From the NCBI GenBank assembly GCA_963833375.1, contig CAWHXR010000010.1, positions 620,001 through 684,000 on the forward strand: DNA of 64,000 nt, written 5' to 3'. The stretch comes from DASUPK01 sp963833375 (GTDB lineage Bacteria; Actinomycetota; Thermoleophilia; Solirubrobacterales; 70-9). Numbering within the stretch: the stretch's first letter is position 1; every line of letters begins with the position of its first letter. The notes under the pieces were generated by a model. It searched no databases. It was not told the origin of the DNA and saw nothing but the letters and a program-made list of their open reading frames with translations. A program made the translations under genes and the position numbers. Below, piece by piece: positions 44,953 to 52,948 of this stretch.

Positions 44953-46172
44953 GCGCGACAGTCGAGGAGCGCTTCGGCCCGTACGGGGGCCGGTTCGTGC
45001 CCGAGACCCTGATCGCGGCTCTCGACGAGCTCAGCGCAGCCTGGGCCGATGCCCGCGAGGACGAGGGCTTTCAGTCGGAGCTCGCCACGCTGCTGAGGGA
45101 CTTCGTCGGCCGCCCGACTCCGCTCTACCTGGCCGAGAGGCTCTCGGAGCGCGTCGACCGTCGGGTCTACCTGAAGCGCGAGGACCTCGCCCACACCGGC
45201 GCTCACAAGATCAACAACGCGGTCGGCCAGGCCCTGCTCGCGCGGCGGATGGGGAAAACCCGCGTGATCGCCGAGACCGGGGCGGGCCAGCACGGCGTCG
45301 CCACGGCGACGGCGTGCGCGCTGATGGGCCTCGAGTGCGCCGTCTACATGGGCAGCGAGGACATCCGCCGCCAGGCCCCGAACGTCGAGCGGATGCGGCT
45401 GCTGGGCGCGGAGGTGATCCCGGTCGAAGCCGGCGCCCGCACGCTGAAGGAGGCGGTGAGTGCCGCGATCCGCGACTGGGTCGCCTCCGTCGAGGACACC
45501 CACTACGTGATCGGCTCGGTGGTCGGCCCGGCGCCCTACCCGGCTCTCGTTCGCGACCTCCAGCGCGTGATCGGCGACGAGGCGCGTGCCCAGGCCCTGG
45601 AGGCCGAGGGCGCGCTGCCGAGCCGGGTGATCGCGTGCGTCGGGGGCGGCTCGAACGCGATCGGAAGCTTCCATGCCTTCCTCGACGACCCCGTAGAGCT
45701 GATCGGGATCGAGGCCGCGGGGGAGGGGCTCCAAACCGGACATCACGGCGCATCGCTGGTCGCCGGCAACACGGGCGTGCTCCACGGCGCGCTCTCCGCG
45801 GTGCTCTCGGACGAGGAGGGGCAGATCCTCGAGGCGCACTCGGTCTCGGCCGGGCTCGACTACCCCGGGGTCGGGCCCGAGCACGCGCACCTGCGGGACT
45901 CGGGCCGCGCCACCTACGAATCGGCCACCGACGCCGAGGCGCTGCAGGCCTTCCGCGAGCTGACCAGGCTCGAGGGGATCATCCCCGCGCTCGAGCCCTC
46001 GCACGCGATCGCCTGGCTGCTCGAGGAATCCAACGCCGCGTCCTCCGCTTCGCGTCCGGGCGCGGCTCGGTCTCGCCGGCGGGACGACGGGTATGACGTG
46101 CTCACCCTCTCCGGTCGCGGCGACAAGGACATGGACGAGGTGACGGCCAAGCTGGCCGAGCTCGATGGCTGA
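44949..46172 (+). CDS. trpB: tryptophan synthase beta subunit
   Basis: A PLP enzyme of 407 residues converting indole and serine to tryptophan. The PLP Lys lies in LKREDLAHTGAHKINNAVGQALL; ETGAGQHGVATATACA, CVGGGSNAIGSFHAFL and the C-terminal LSGRGDKD are present. Between the last helix and LSGRGDKD there is an unusual Ser/Ala/Arg-rich stretch (AASSASRPGAARSRRRDDG), about where other TrpB proteins have a short helix. It overlaps trpA by 8 bp. Confidence 0.96.
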   Translation: MSATVEERFGPYGGRFVPETLIAALDELSAAWADAREDEGFQSELATLLRDFVGRPTPLYLAERLSERVDRRVYLKREDLAHTGAHKINNAVGQALLARRMGKTRVIAETGAGQHGVATATACALMGLECAVYMGSEDIRRQAPNVERMRLLGAEVIPVEAGARTLKEAVSAAIRDWVASVEDTHYVIGSVVGPAPYPALVRDLQRVIGDEARAQALEAEGALPSRVIACVGGGSNAIGSFHAFLDDPVELIGIEAAGEGLQTGHHGASLVAGNTGVLHGALSAVLSDEEGQILEAHSVSAGLDYPGVGPEHAHLRDSGRATYESATDAEALQAFRELTRLEGIIPALEPSHAIAWLLEESNAASSASRPGAARSRRRDDGYDVLTLSGRGDKDMDEVTAKLAELDG

Positions 46173-46986
46173 CGGGACGGCCACCCAGACCGGGGCCGCC
46201 CGGATCGGCGCCGCCTTCGACGCCGCGCGGCAGAACGGGCGCGCGGCGCTGATGCCCTACCTGATGGGCGGGTTCCCGGACCAGGAGACCGCCACGGCGG
46301 TCGCCGGGGCCTACGCCGACGCCGGAGCGGACCTGATCGAGCTCGGGGTCCCCTTCTCGGATCCGCTGGCCGACGGCCCGACGATCCACGCGGCGGACAC
46401 CACGGCCCTCGAGGGCGGGGCGACCCTCGAGTCGGTGCTCGAGACCTGCGCCGCCGTCGGCGATCGCGTCCCGGTGGCCCTCATGTGTTACGCGAACATG
46501 GTCTTTGCCAGGGGCGTCGGGGAGTTCGGCTCTCTGGCCGCCGCCGCCAGGGCATCGGGGGTGATCGTGCCTGACCTTCCCCTCGAGGAGCAGAACGAGG
46601 TCGGCGCCGAGCTCGCCTCCTTCGGTCTCGCGCTGATCCCGCTCGTCGCGCCGACCACGCCGCCGAAACGGCGCGCCGAGATCTGCGCGAGCGCCCACGG
46701 CTTCGTCTACCTCGTCTCGACCGTCGGCGTGACGGGGGAGCGCACGGAGCTGCCGCCCGAGCTGACCGATCTGATCGCCGCCGCGAAGTCGGAGGCGGTC
46801 GTGCCGGTCGCGGTCGGCTTCGGGATCTCGACCCCGGAGCAGGCTGCGACGGTGGGGGAGGTTGCGGACGGGATCATCATCGGCACCAGGCTGGTGCGCG
46901 AGGTCGGAGAGGCCCCGGACCGCGACGCTGCCGTCCGCGGGGTGACCGACTTCCTGAGCGCAACCCGCGACGCCCTCGCCAGATAG
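46165..46986 (+). CDS. trpA: tryptophan synthase alpha subunit
   Basis: Cleaves indole-glycerol phosphate to indole in the TrpAB complex. The 273-residue TIM barrel has LMPYLMGGFPDQETA, the catalytic Glu in DLIELGVPFSDPLADGP, the Asp in VPDLPLEEQNE, and VGFGISTPEQA. The start lies inside the trpB end (ATGGCTGA), so translation is coupled. Confidence 0.96.
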   Translation: MADGTATQTGAARIGAAFDAARQNGRAALMPYLMGGFPDQETATAVAGAYADAGADLIELGVPFSDPLADGPTIHAADTTALEGGATLESVLETCAAVGDRVPVALMCYANMVFARGVGEFGSLAAAARASGVIVPDLPLEEQNEVGAELASFGLALIPLVAPTTPPKRRAEICASAHGFVYLVSTVGVTGERTELPPELTDLIAAAKSEAVVPVAVGFGISTPEQAATVGEVADGIIIGTRLVREVGEAPDRDAAVRGVTDFLSATRDALAR

Positions 46987-46989
46987 GGT
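46984..46989 (+). promoter_or_regulatory. -10 box TAGGGT for the 54-aa membrane protein
   Basis: TAGGGT overlaps the trpA stop and ends 8 nt before GTG 46998. Confidence 0.4.
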
Positions 46990-46997
46990 TCCGAGCC

Positions 46998-47162
46998 GTG
47001 CAGCTGATCCTCTTCACCGTGCTGGGCGGGTGCGTGATGGTGATCGCCTACGCCCTGGGCATTCCGGGCCCGGTCGACGCCATCCTGTTCCTCGGCGGGG
47101 TCTTCACCGGCGCCCTGCTGCGGGTCGCGCGCCCGATCATCGACTGGATCACACGGCCCTAG
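46998..47162 (+). CDS. 54-residue two-helix membrane protein
   Basis: GTG 46998 opens a 54-codon frame. It contains two hydrophobic helices (LILFTVLGGCVMVIAYALG and AILFLGGVFTGALL) separated by IPGPVD, and ends RVARPIIDWITRP. Third positions are strongly G/C. The pattern is that of a small actinobacterial membrane protein; no function is known. A TAGGGT box precedes it. It was too short for a 60-residue cutoff. Confidence 0.7.
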   Translation: MQLILFTVLGGCVMVIAYALGIPGPVDAILFLGGVFTGALLRVARPIIDWITRP

Positions 47163-47274
47163 GGGCCGCGCGTTCAGCTCTCCGCCCCGATTCGCCGCAG
47201 CGGGTCAGGCCGAGCCCGAAATGGTCCGCGCAGGCGAGGAAGCCCCCGCGAAAGCTCCGAACCAGGCCGCTCAT
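47149..47274 (-). CDS. possible small ORF (41 aa) between trpA cluster and trmO
   Basis: On the minus strand ATG 47274 opens a 41-codon frame reading MSGLVRSFRGGFLACADHF then GLGLTRCGESGRRAER and a stop at 47149. In frame upstream the reading continues through RRRQELGDQISAL with good codon bias but no start. It might be the C-terminal part of a decayed gene or a real small protein. Its 3' end overlaps the 54-aa gene by 14 bp. Apart from the trmO promoter, I see nothing else in this 210-bp gap. Confidence 0.3.
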   Translation of the reverse strand: MSGLVRSFRGGFLACADHFGLGLTRCGESGRRAERAAPRAV

Positions 47275-47361
47275 CAGGGCGGAGATCTGGTCGCCGAGCT
47301 CCTGCCTGCGCCTTTCCTCTGGGCGGTCCGGGGCCGACTCCGGCCGCGGCGCTCGTCCGCC

Positions 47362-47367
47362 TAGGCT
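47362..47367 (+). promoter_or_regulatory. leaderless -10 box TAGGCT for trmO
   Basis: TAGGCT ends 6 nt before ATG 47374. Confidence 0.6.
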
Positions 47368-47373
47368 TCTGGC

Positions 47374-47799
47374 ATGCCGTCCAATCAGGCTGCCTACGAC
47401 GTCCGCGCGATCGGCCGCGTCGAGTCGCCGCTCACCGACCTGGACTCGGCGCCCAAGCAGGGCGACGAGGGGGCGCCGGACGCGTGGCTCATCTTCGAGC
47501 CGGAGCTGCTCGAGGGCCTGCGCGGCATCTCGCCCGGCGATCAGCTCGTTGTCCTCACCTGGCTCGATCGCGCGGACCGCGACACGCTCGTCGTCCATCC
47601 GCGCGGCGACACCTCGAGATCGCCCGCCGGGGTGTTCACGACGCGCTCGCCGCACAGGCCCAACCCGATCGGGATCCACCGGGTCGAGGTCGCCGAGGTC
47701 GACGGCGAGCGCGTCAGGGTCCACGATCTCGAGGCGCTCGACGGCACCCCGGTTGTCGACGTGAAGCCGGTGTTGAGCGCGGATATCTCCGAGCGCTGA
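47374..47799 (+). CDS. trmO: tRNA (N6-threonylcarbamoyladenosine37-N6)-methyltransferase TrmO (TsaA family)
   Basis: A 141-residue beta-barrel methyltransferase of the UPF0066/TsaA family: IGRVESPLTDLDSAPKQGDEGAPDAWLIFEPELLEGLRGI and the SAM-site block VVHPRGDTSRSPAGVFTTRSPHRPNPIGIHRVEV with the conserved SPxRPNPIG. It methylates t6A37 in certain tRNAs. It lies alone between the trp cluster and pfkA, with its own -10 box. Confidence 0.9.
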   Translation: MPSNQAAYDVRAIGRVESPLTDLDSAPKQGDEGAPDAWLIFEPELLEGLRGISPGDQLVVLTWLDRADRDTLVVHPRGDTSRSPAGVFTTRSPHRPNPIGIHRVEVAEVDGERVRVHDLEALDGTPVVDVKPVLSADISER

Positions 47800-47820
47800 C
47801 GGAGGCCGACCGCGCCACGG

Positions 47821-47826
47821 TAGATT
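47821..47826 (+). promoter_or_regulatory. near-leaderless -10 box TAGATT for pfkA
   Basis: TAGATT ends 9 nt before ATG 47836 and no Shine-Dalgarno lies between. Confidence 0.5.
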
Positions 47827-47835
47827 GATCGCGTC

Positions 47836-48861
47836 ATGCGGATCGGCGTGCTCACAGGCGGAGGAGATTGCCCAGGGCTGAACGCGGTGATCCGCGCGAT
47901 CGTGCGCAAGGGGGTCCGCGACTACGAGTACGAGTTCGTCGGTTTCCGCGACGGCTGGCGAGGACCGCTGGAGGGCGACAGCCGCCCCCTCACGATCGTC
48001 GACGTGCGGGGGATCCTGCCGCGCGGCGGCACGATCCTCGGGTCCTCTCGGACCAACCCCTTGAAGGAGGACGGCGGGCCCGAGCGGATCGCCAAGTACC
48101 TCGCCGATCAGGAGATCGACGGCCTGATCGCGATCGGTGGCGAGGACACGCTCGGCGCCGCCTCCAAGCTGCACGAGCAGGGGGTCAAAGTCGTCGGGGT
48201 GCCGAAGACGATCGACAACGACCTGAGCGCAACCGACTACACCTTCGGGTTCGACACGGCGGTCAACATCGCGATGTCGGCGATCGATCGGCTGCACACG
48301 ACGGCGGAGAGCCACAAGCGCACGCTGATCTGCGAGGTGATGGGCCGGCACGCCGGGTGGATCGCCGTCCACGCGGGCCTGGCGGGGGGCGCCAACGTGA
48401 TCCTGATCCCCGAGCTCGAATTCGACACCGATCGAGTCTGCAACTACATCGTCAAGCGGTTCGAGGACCAGTACTCACCGATCGTCGTCGTCGCCGAGGG
48501 CGCGACGCCGAAGGGCGGAATCCCCCAGGAGCAGGAGCTGCCCAGGGACGCCTTCGGACACGTGCGGCTCGGCGGGATCGCCCACTGGCTGGAGGGGGAG
48601 ATCGAGGAGAGGACCGGCCATGAGGCCCGGGCCACGGTGCTTGGCCACGTCCAGCGCGGCGGCACGCCGACCGCGTTCGACCGGGTGCTCGCCACCCGCT
48701 TCGGGCTGCACGCGATCGACGCCGTCCACGACGGGCAGTGGGGCAAGATGACCGCGCTCAAAGGGATCGACATCGAGCTCGTCGACCTCTCCGAGGCGAT
48801 CGCCGAGCTGAAGACCGTTCCGGAGTCCCTCTATCGCGAGGCCGAGGTCTTCTTCGGCTAG
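47836..48861 (+). CDS. pfkA: 6-phosphofructokinase, residues suggest pyrophosphate-dependent type
   Basis: Phosphorylates fructose 6-phosphate. The 341-residue group A PFK has TGGGDCPGLNAVIRAI, GGEDTLGAA, PKTIDNDLSATDYTFGFDTAV, EVMGRHAGWIA and LGHVQRGGTPTAFDR. Residue 104 is Asp (GGED) and 124 is Lys (PKTIDND). In E. coli ATP-PFK both are Gly; Asp/Lys at these sites marks PPi-dependent enzymes such as that of Amycolatopsis methanolica. It could thus run reversibly in glycolysis and gluconeogenesis (inference). The lipoprotein gene follows 4 nt after the stop. Confidence 0.93.
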   Translation: MRIGVLTGGGDCPGLNAVIRAIVRKGVRDYEYEFVGFRDGWRGPLEGDSRPLTIVDVRGILPRGGTILGSSRTNPLKEDGGPERIAKYLADQEIDGLIAIGGEDTLGAASKLHEQGVKVVGVPKTIDNDLSATDYTFGFDTAVNIAMSAIDRLHTTAESHKRTLICEVMGRHAGWIAVHAGLAGGANVILIPELEFDTDRVCNYIVKRFEDQYSPIVVVAEGATPKGGIPQEQELPRDAFGHVRLGGIAHWLEGEIEERTGHEARATVLGHVQRGGTPTAFDRVLATRFGLHAIDAVHDGQWGKMTALKGIDIELVDLSEAIAELKTVPESLYREAEVFFG

Positions 48862-48865
48862 GCCG

Positions 48866-49951
48866 ATGCCGCGCCTGGCACTCGCGGCGCTGCTGCTCTA
48901 CCTCGCCCTCGCCGTCGCCGGCTGCGGGGTCGCCGGCAGCGCATCGATCGAGGCGCCGGTCGCGGTCTACGTCAGCCTGCCGCTGACCGGTCCACGGGGC
49001 GCCGATGGCCGCGACGCCTCCGACGGCGCGCGACTCGCGCTGGAGCAGGCGCAGGCGAGGGCGGGGTCGATCGAGGTGCGGGCGCGGTTCCTCGACGACG
49101 CCAAGGGCAGGGCGTGGGATCCGGTGGCGGTGGGGGCCAACGCCCGCCAGGCGGTTCAGGACTCATCCGCCGCCGGATACATCGGCGAGCTCGACTCGCA
49201 GCCGACACGAGGGTCAATGCCGATCACCAATGACGCGGGGCTCGTCCAGGTCTCACCCGGCGCGGGCGGAGTCGACCTGACCGCGCCGGCGACCGGCTAC
49301 CCGGATTCGCCGGACCGCTATCGGCCATCGGGCTCGCCGAACTTCGCGCGGACGGTCCCGGCGGACGACGCCGTCGTCGACGCGGCCGCCAGCTGGGCCT
49401 CGGAGCTCGGCGTGACCGCCGCCGCGGTCACCTCCGACGGTTCCCCCTTCCAGGACCTGGCCGCCGGGGAGTTCAAGTCGGCCGCGGCCGAGCACGGGAT
49501 CCAGCTCATGCAGGGGAAGCCTCCGTCGGCGGTGGCCGTGGGAGGCAGCGGAAAGCAGGCCGTCTACGAGCCCGGGTCGCAGACGCTGGGCGTCCACGGG
49601 CCCGCCCCGGAGACACTCACGTTGAGTGCCGAGCTCGACCCGAGCCGCCTGCCGGGCCGTGGCTTCTCCGGCCAGTTCCAGCAGCGGTTTCACCGGGCGC
49701 CAGGCCCATACGCCGCCTATGGCTACGAGGCGATGGGGCTGATCCTGCAGGCGATCGAGGGCGCCGGCACCGACGCCTCCTCGTTCCGCGACAACGTCCG
49801 CGACGGGGTCTTCGGGGCTCACCGGGACGGCACCCCGCTGGGCAGCTACGCGATCACCTCGGACGGCGACACCACCGAGTGCATGATCCAGCGCTACCGG
49901 GGGCAGGGATCGACCCGGCAGGCCCTCGGCGCTCCCTGTCCGCCGGGCTAG
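48866..49951 (+). CDS. lipoprotein, periplasmic-binding-protein type 1 fold (branched-chain amino acid receptor-like)
   Basis: A 361-residue secreted lipoprotein: a signal peptide with lipobox LAVAGC (Cys ~20), then VAVYVSLPLTGPRGADGRDASDGARLALEQAQARAG, typical of LivK-like receptors, AAGYIGELDSQPTRGSMPITNDAGLVQVSPGAGG and a YGYEAMGLILQAIEGAG segment. No permease or ATPase genes lie nearby, so its transport role is unclear; it may be a sensor or orphan receptor. It shares a CTAG stop with the convergent esterase. Confidence 0.85.
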   Translation: MPRLALAALLLYLALAVAGCGVAGSASIEAPVAVYVSLPLTGPRGADGRDASDGARLALEQAQARAGSIEVRARFLDDAKGRAWDPVAVGANARQAVQDSSAAGYIGELDSQPTRGSMPITNDAGLVQVSPGAGGVDLTAPATGYPDSPDRYRPSGSPNFARTVPADDAVVDAAASWASELGVTAAAVTSDGSPFQDLAAGEFKSAAAEHGIQLMQGKPPSAVAVGGSGKQAVYEPGSQTLGVHGPAPETLTLSAELDPSRLPGRGFSGQFQQRFHRAPGPYAAYGYEAMGLILQAIEGAGTDASSFRDNVRDGVFGAHRDGTPLGSYAITSDGDTTECMIQRYRGQGSTRQALGAPCPPG

Positions 49952-50667
49952 CGAGCGGAGGGCGGTCCCTCGATCACCGGCTGGCCGGTGATCACCGACG
50001 AAATCCAGTCGCGCATCTCTGGGATCAGGGCGAAGTCGACGGTGTGCTGGACCCGCGGCTCGCGGAAGGTGACGTAGAGGCCGCCCTCCTCCAGCAGGTC
50101 GCGGGCCTTGCGGCCGAAGCCGACCGGGATCACCGGGTCGTAGGCACCGTGGGCGACGTAGGCGGGCAACCCGCGCTTCGCACGCGGGTCCATCTTCCAG
50201 CCGCGGACCATCGGGAAGAAGCCGCTCATCATCAGCAGCCCGGCGGGGCGCGGGCGCTCCATGCCAAGGGCCACCGCGCAGGCGACCGCGGCGCCCTGGC
50301 TGAACCCGCCGATCACCGCCTTCTCCCATGGGATCCCGCGGTGCCGCAGCTCGTCGTCGAGAAAGCGGCAGAGGGTCTTCAGGCCCTCGACGAAGGTCCC
50401 CTCGTCGGGCTGCCCGATTCGCTCGATCACGTACCAGTGCCGGCCGCCCGGCGGCACGTTCGTCAGCGGCGCGCCGGGTGTCATCCCGAAGAGCTTCAGC
50501 TCGGGATCGAGCTCGTCGAGCATCGGATAGAGGTCGCGCTCGTCGACGCCGCGGCCATGGAGCAAGATCAGCGCGCCCTCGGGATCCCCGGCTGGCTCGC
50601 GCATGAGATGGACCATGTCGGCGACCTGCCCCGGGCGATCCCAGGGGGGCTGCTCAGGCTGGGACAC
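49948..50667 (-). CDS. phospholipase/carboxylesterase-type alpha/beta hydrolase
   Basis: A 239-residue hydrolase: ALILLHGRGVDERDLYPML, the nucleophile elbow in IGGFSQGAAVACAVAL, SGFFPMVRGW, the acid in VAHGAYDPVIPV and the His in VQHTVDF. This is the carboxylesterase YpfH/acyl-protein-thioesterase type. GTG 50667 overlaps the upstream dioxygenase by 14 bp. An earlier in-frame start would lie fully inside that gene and is less likely. Neighbouring MhqO/MhqD-type pairs (dioxygenase plus hydrolase) are known in quinone stress, which this pair resembles. Confidence 0.87.
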   Translation of the reverse strand: MSQPEQPPWDRPGQVADMVHLMREPAGDPEGALILLHGRGVDERDLYPMLDELDPELKLFGMTPGAPLTNVPPGGRHWYVIERIGQPDEGTFVEGLKTLCRFLDDELRHRGIPWEKAVIGGFSQGAAVACAVALGMERPRPAGLLMMSGFFPMVRGWKMDPRAKRGLPAYVAHGAYDPVIPVGFGRKARDLLEEGGLYVTFREPRVQHTVDFALIPEMRDWISSVITGQPVIEGPPSAR

Positions 50668-51586
50668 GCGGGTTGCTGATCGGCCGCAGGACAGGCTCGA
50701 CCTGTTCCCGGAGGTGCTCGTAGTCGGGGGGCAGCGAGAGCTTCTCACCGAGCGACTCCAGTGGCTCGTCGACGGTGAAGCCGGGCCCCAGCGTCGCGAT
50801 CTCGAAGAGGACCCCGCTCGGCTCGCGGAAGTAGATCGAGCGGAAGTAGAAGCGATCGATCACCGGCGTCGGCCGGCCTCCGGCGGCGATGACGCGCTCA
50901 CGCCATCCCTCGTGGTCATCCATCTGTGAGGCCCAGGCGATGTGGTGGACGCTGCCGGCGCCCTGCAGCCCGCGCTCCGAGGGAGGATCGACGTAGCCCC
51001 AGAGACCTCCTCGGCTCTGGCCTCGAACCTCCCAACCGCGTCCATCTGGGCCCTCCATCTCCTCGAAGCCGAGGGCCTCCAGCAGCGGGCGGCTCGCCTC
51101 CGGGTTGCTCGAGTGAGCGAGCGCCCCGTCGAAGCCCTGCAGTGCCATCTCGGACGGGATCTCCGGGTGATCCGCGATCAGGGGCTCGTCGTCGGTGTCA
51201 ACCACCTTGAGGGCGTGAGCCAGGCCCTCCGGATCCTTGAAGCGCAGGTGACCGTGCTCGAGCTCCGTCTCGGTGCCGTGGTGCATCAGCCGCTCCGCCC
51301 AGAAGTCGAGCGCCGCCTCGTCGCCGAGGCGCCAGCGGATTCCGCCGACCATTCCGTCGCCGGCGCGCCCGGGCGGAGCCCCGGGGTACTCGAAGAACGT
51401 GAGATCGGAGCCGGCGTCGCCCCTCTCGTCCGCGAAGAAGAGGTGGTAGACGGTCGGGTCGTCCTGATTGACCGTCTTCTTCACCAGCCTCAGCCCGAGG
51501 ACGCCGGCATAGAAGTCGACGTTCTTCTGCGCGTCGCCGGTGATCGCGGTGATGTGGTGGACGCCCTCCAGCTGCACGGACTCCAT
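50654..51586 (-). CDS. ring-cleaving dioxygenase (glyoxalase fold, MhqO/MhqA-like)
   Basis: A 310-residue two-module vicinal-oxygen-chelate enzyme: VHHITAITGDAQKNVDFYAGVLGLRLVKKTVNQDDPTVYHLFFADE in the first module and SVHHIAWASQMDDHEGWRERVI with GVLFEIATLGPGF in the second. The His/His/Glu ligands fit a metal dioxygenase acting on hydroquinone-like substrates. It forms a two-gene operon with the hydrolase, suggesting hydroquinone or quinone detoxification (inference). Confidence 0.9.
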   Translation of the reverse strand: MESVQLEGVHHITAITGDAQKNVDFYAGVLGLRLVKKTVNQDDPTVYHLFFADERGDAGSDLTFFEYPGAPPGRAGDGMVGGIRWRLGDEAALDFWAERLMHHGTETELEHGHLRFKDPEGLAHALKVVDTDDEPLIADHPEIPSEMALQGFDGALAHSSNPEASRPLLEALGFEEMEGPDGRGWEVRGQSRGGLWGYVDPPSERGLQGAGSVHHIAWASQMDDHEGWRERVIAAGGRPTPVIDRFYFRSIYFREPSGVLFEIATLGPGFTVDEPLESLGEKLSLPPDYEHLREQVEPVLRPISNPRVPA

Positions 51587-51644
51587 CTTGCCCTATCGGA
51601 GGCCGCTGGGTTTTCACCCGCCCCGTGTCGGGCAAGCGGGGGGC

Positions 51645-51920
51645 ATGAAGGCCGTGTACCTACCGATCAGCATCCTGGGCGGGTTCCTGGCCGGCGTCAT
51701 CGGGAAGAAGACGTTCGAGGGAATCTGGGGAAAGGTCGACGAGGAAGAGCCGCCTGACCCCAAGCACCGTGAGGCCAGCTGGGGCAAGCTGGCGGTCGCG
51801 CTGCTCCTCGAGGGAGCGATCTTCCGTCTCACGCGTGGTCTCTTCGATCACGCGGCACGGCGGGGCTTCGCACGTCTCACCGGTCGCTGGCCGGGCGAAG
51901 AAGAGCCCGAGAAGGCGTAG
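51645..51920 (+). CDS. DUF4235-family membrane protein
   Basis: A 91-residue protein: VYLPISILGGFLAGVIGKKTFEGIWGKVDEEEPPDPKHREASWGKLAVALLLEGAIFRLTRGLFDHAARRGFARLTGRWPG. Two hydrophobic helices and the central EEPPDP match DUF4235, frequent in actinobacteria; function unknown. ATG 51645 follows a G-rich Shine-Dalgarno-like run. It precedes the BrkB-like gene by 9 nt. Confidence 0.85.
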   Translation: MKAVYLPISILGGFLAGVIGKKTFEGIWGKVDEEEPPDPKHREASWGKLAVALLLEGAIFRLTRGLFDHAARRGFARLTGRWPGEEEPEKA

Positions 51921-51929
51921 AGGCCGTCC

Positions 51930-52943
51930 ATGGCGGACTCGCGCACCGCGGATCGGTCCGCGAGGACCGAGTCCGATGGGGACCCGACGGAGAATCGCAG
52001 TACCGACTACGTGCCGTCGGGCGTCGAGCGGAAGACCGGTCTCTGGCCGACGCTGAAGCGGACGGCCCAGGAGTTCCAGGAGGACAACCTGAGCGACTGG
52101 GCGGCGACACTCACCTATTACGGCCTGCTGGCGCTCTTCCCGGCGCTGATCGCCCTCGTCTCGATCGTCGGGCTGGTGGGCAACCCGCAGTCGACGACCA
52201 ACACCCTCACGGACGTCGTCACCAAGATCGGTCCCGACTCCGCCGCAACCACCTTCGCGGGACCGATCAGGCAGGTGACCGAAAGCCGCTCCACCGCGGG
52301 TTTCGCCCTGATCGCCGGCACCCTGGTCGCGCTCTGGTCGGCCTCGGGCTACCTGGGCGCCTTCATCCGCGCCTCCAACGTGATCTACGAGACCCGCGAG
52401 GGCCGGCCCTTCTGGAAGCTTCGGCCGCTGCAGGTCCTGCTGACGCTCGTGATCGTCCTCCTGCTCGCGGTGATGGCGATTGGCGTCGTGCTCACAGGCC
52501 CGATCGTCTCGGCGGTCGCCGGACCCATCGGGGTCTCCGACACGGCGGTCTCGGTCTGGAACATCGCCAAGTGGGTCCTGATCGCCCTGGTCTTCGTGCT
52601 GGTGATCGGCCTGCTCTACTACGCGTCGCCGAACGTCAAGCAGCGTGGCTTCAGGTGGATCACCCCGGGTGGCCTGGTCGCCCTTGTCGTCTGGCTGGTC
52701 GCATCCGCAGCATTCGGCCTCTACGTCTCCCAGTTCGGCTCCTACAACAAGACGTATGGCTCGATGGCGGGCATCGTCATCATCCTGATCTGGATGTGGA
52801 TCACCAACCTGGCGATCCTCTTCGGACATGAGCTGAACGCCGAGCGCGAGCGCAATGCCCAGCTCGAGGAGGGCCTTCCCGGGGCGGAGAAGGAGATCCA
52901 GCTCGAGCCCCGCGACGAGCCCGAGCCGCGCCGGACCGTCTGA
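51930..52943 (+). CDS. YihY/BrkB-family membrane protein
   Basis: A 337-residue protein with about six TM helices. The family core starts FQEDNLSDWAATLTYYGLLALFPALIALVSIVGL and includes SASGYLGAFIRASNVIYETREGRPFWKLRPLQVLLTL, LLYYASPNVKQRGFRWITPGGLVALVVWLVASAAFGLYVSQFGSYNKTYGSMAGIVIILIWMWITNLAILFGHELNAE. The charged N-terminal 35 residues and acidic C-tail are probably cytosolic. Function of the family is unclear (once called ribonuclease BN). It converges with the next gene with 5 bp between stops. Confidence 0.92.
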   Translation: MADSRTADRSARTESDGDPTENRSTDYVPSGVERKTGLWPTLKRTAQEFQEDNLSDWAATLTYYGLLALFPALIALVSIVGLVGNPQSTTNTLTDVVTKIGPDSAATTFAGPIRQVTESRSTAGFALIAGTLVALWSASGYLGAFIRASNVIYETREGRPFWKLRPLQVLLTLVIVLLLAVMAIGVVLTGPIVSAVAGPIGVSDTAVSVWNIAKWVLIALVFVLVIGLLYYASPNVKQRGFRWITPGGLVALVVWLVASAAFGLYVSQFGSYNKTYGSMAGIVIILIWMWITNLAILFGHELNAERERNAQLEEGLPGAEKEIQLEPRDEPEPRRTV

Positions 52944-52948
52944 CCTCC

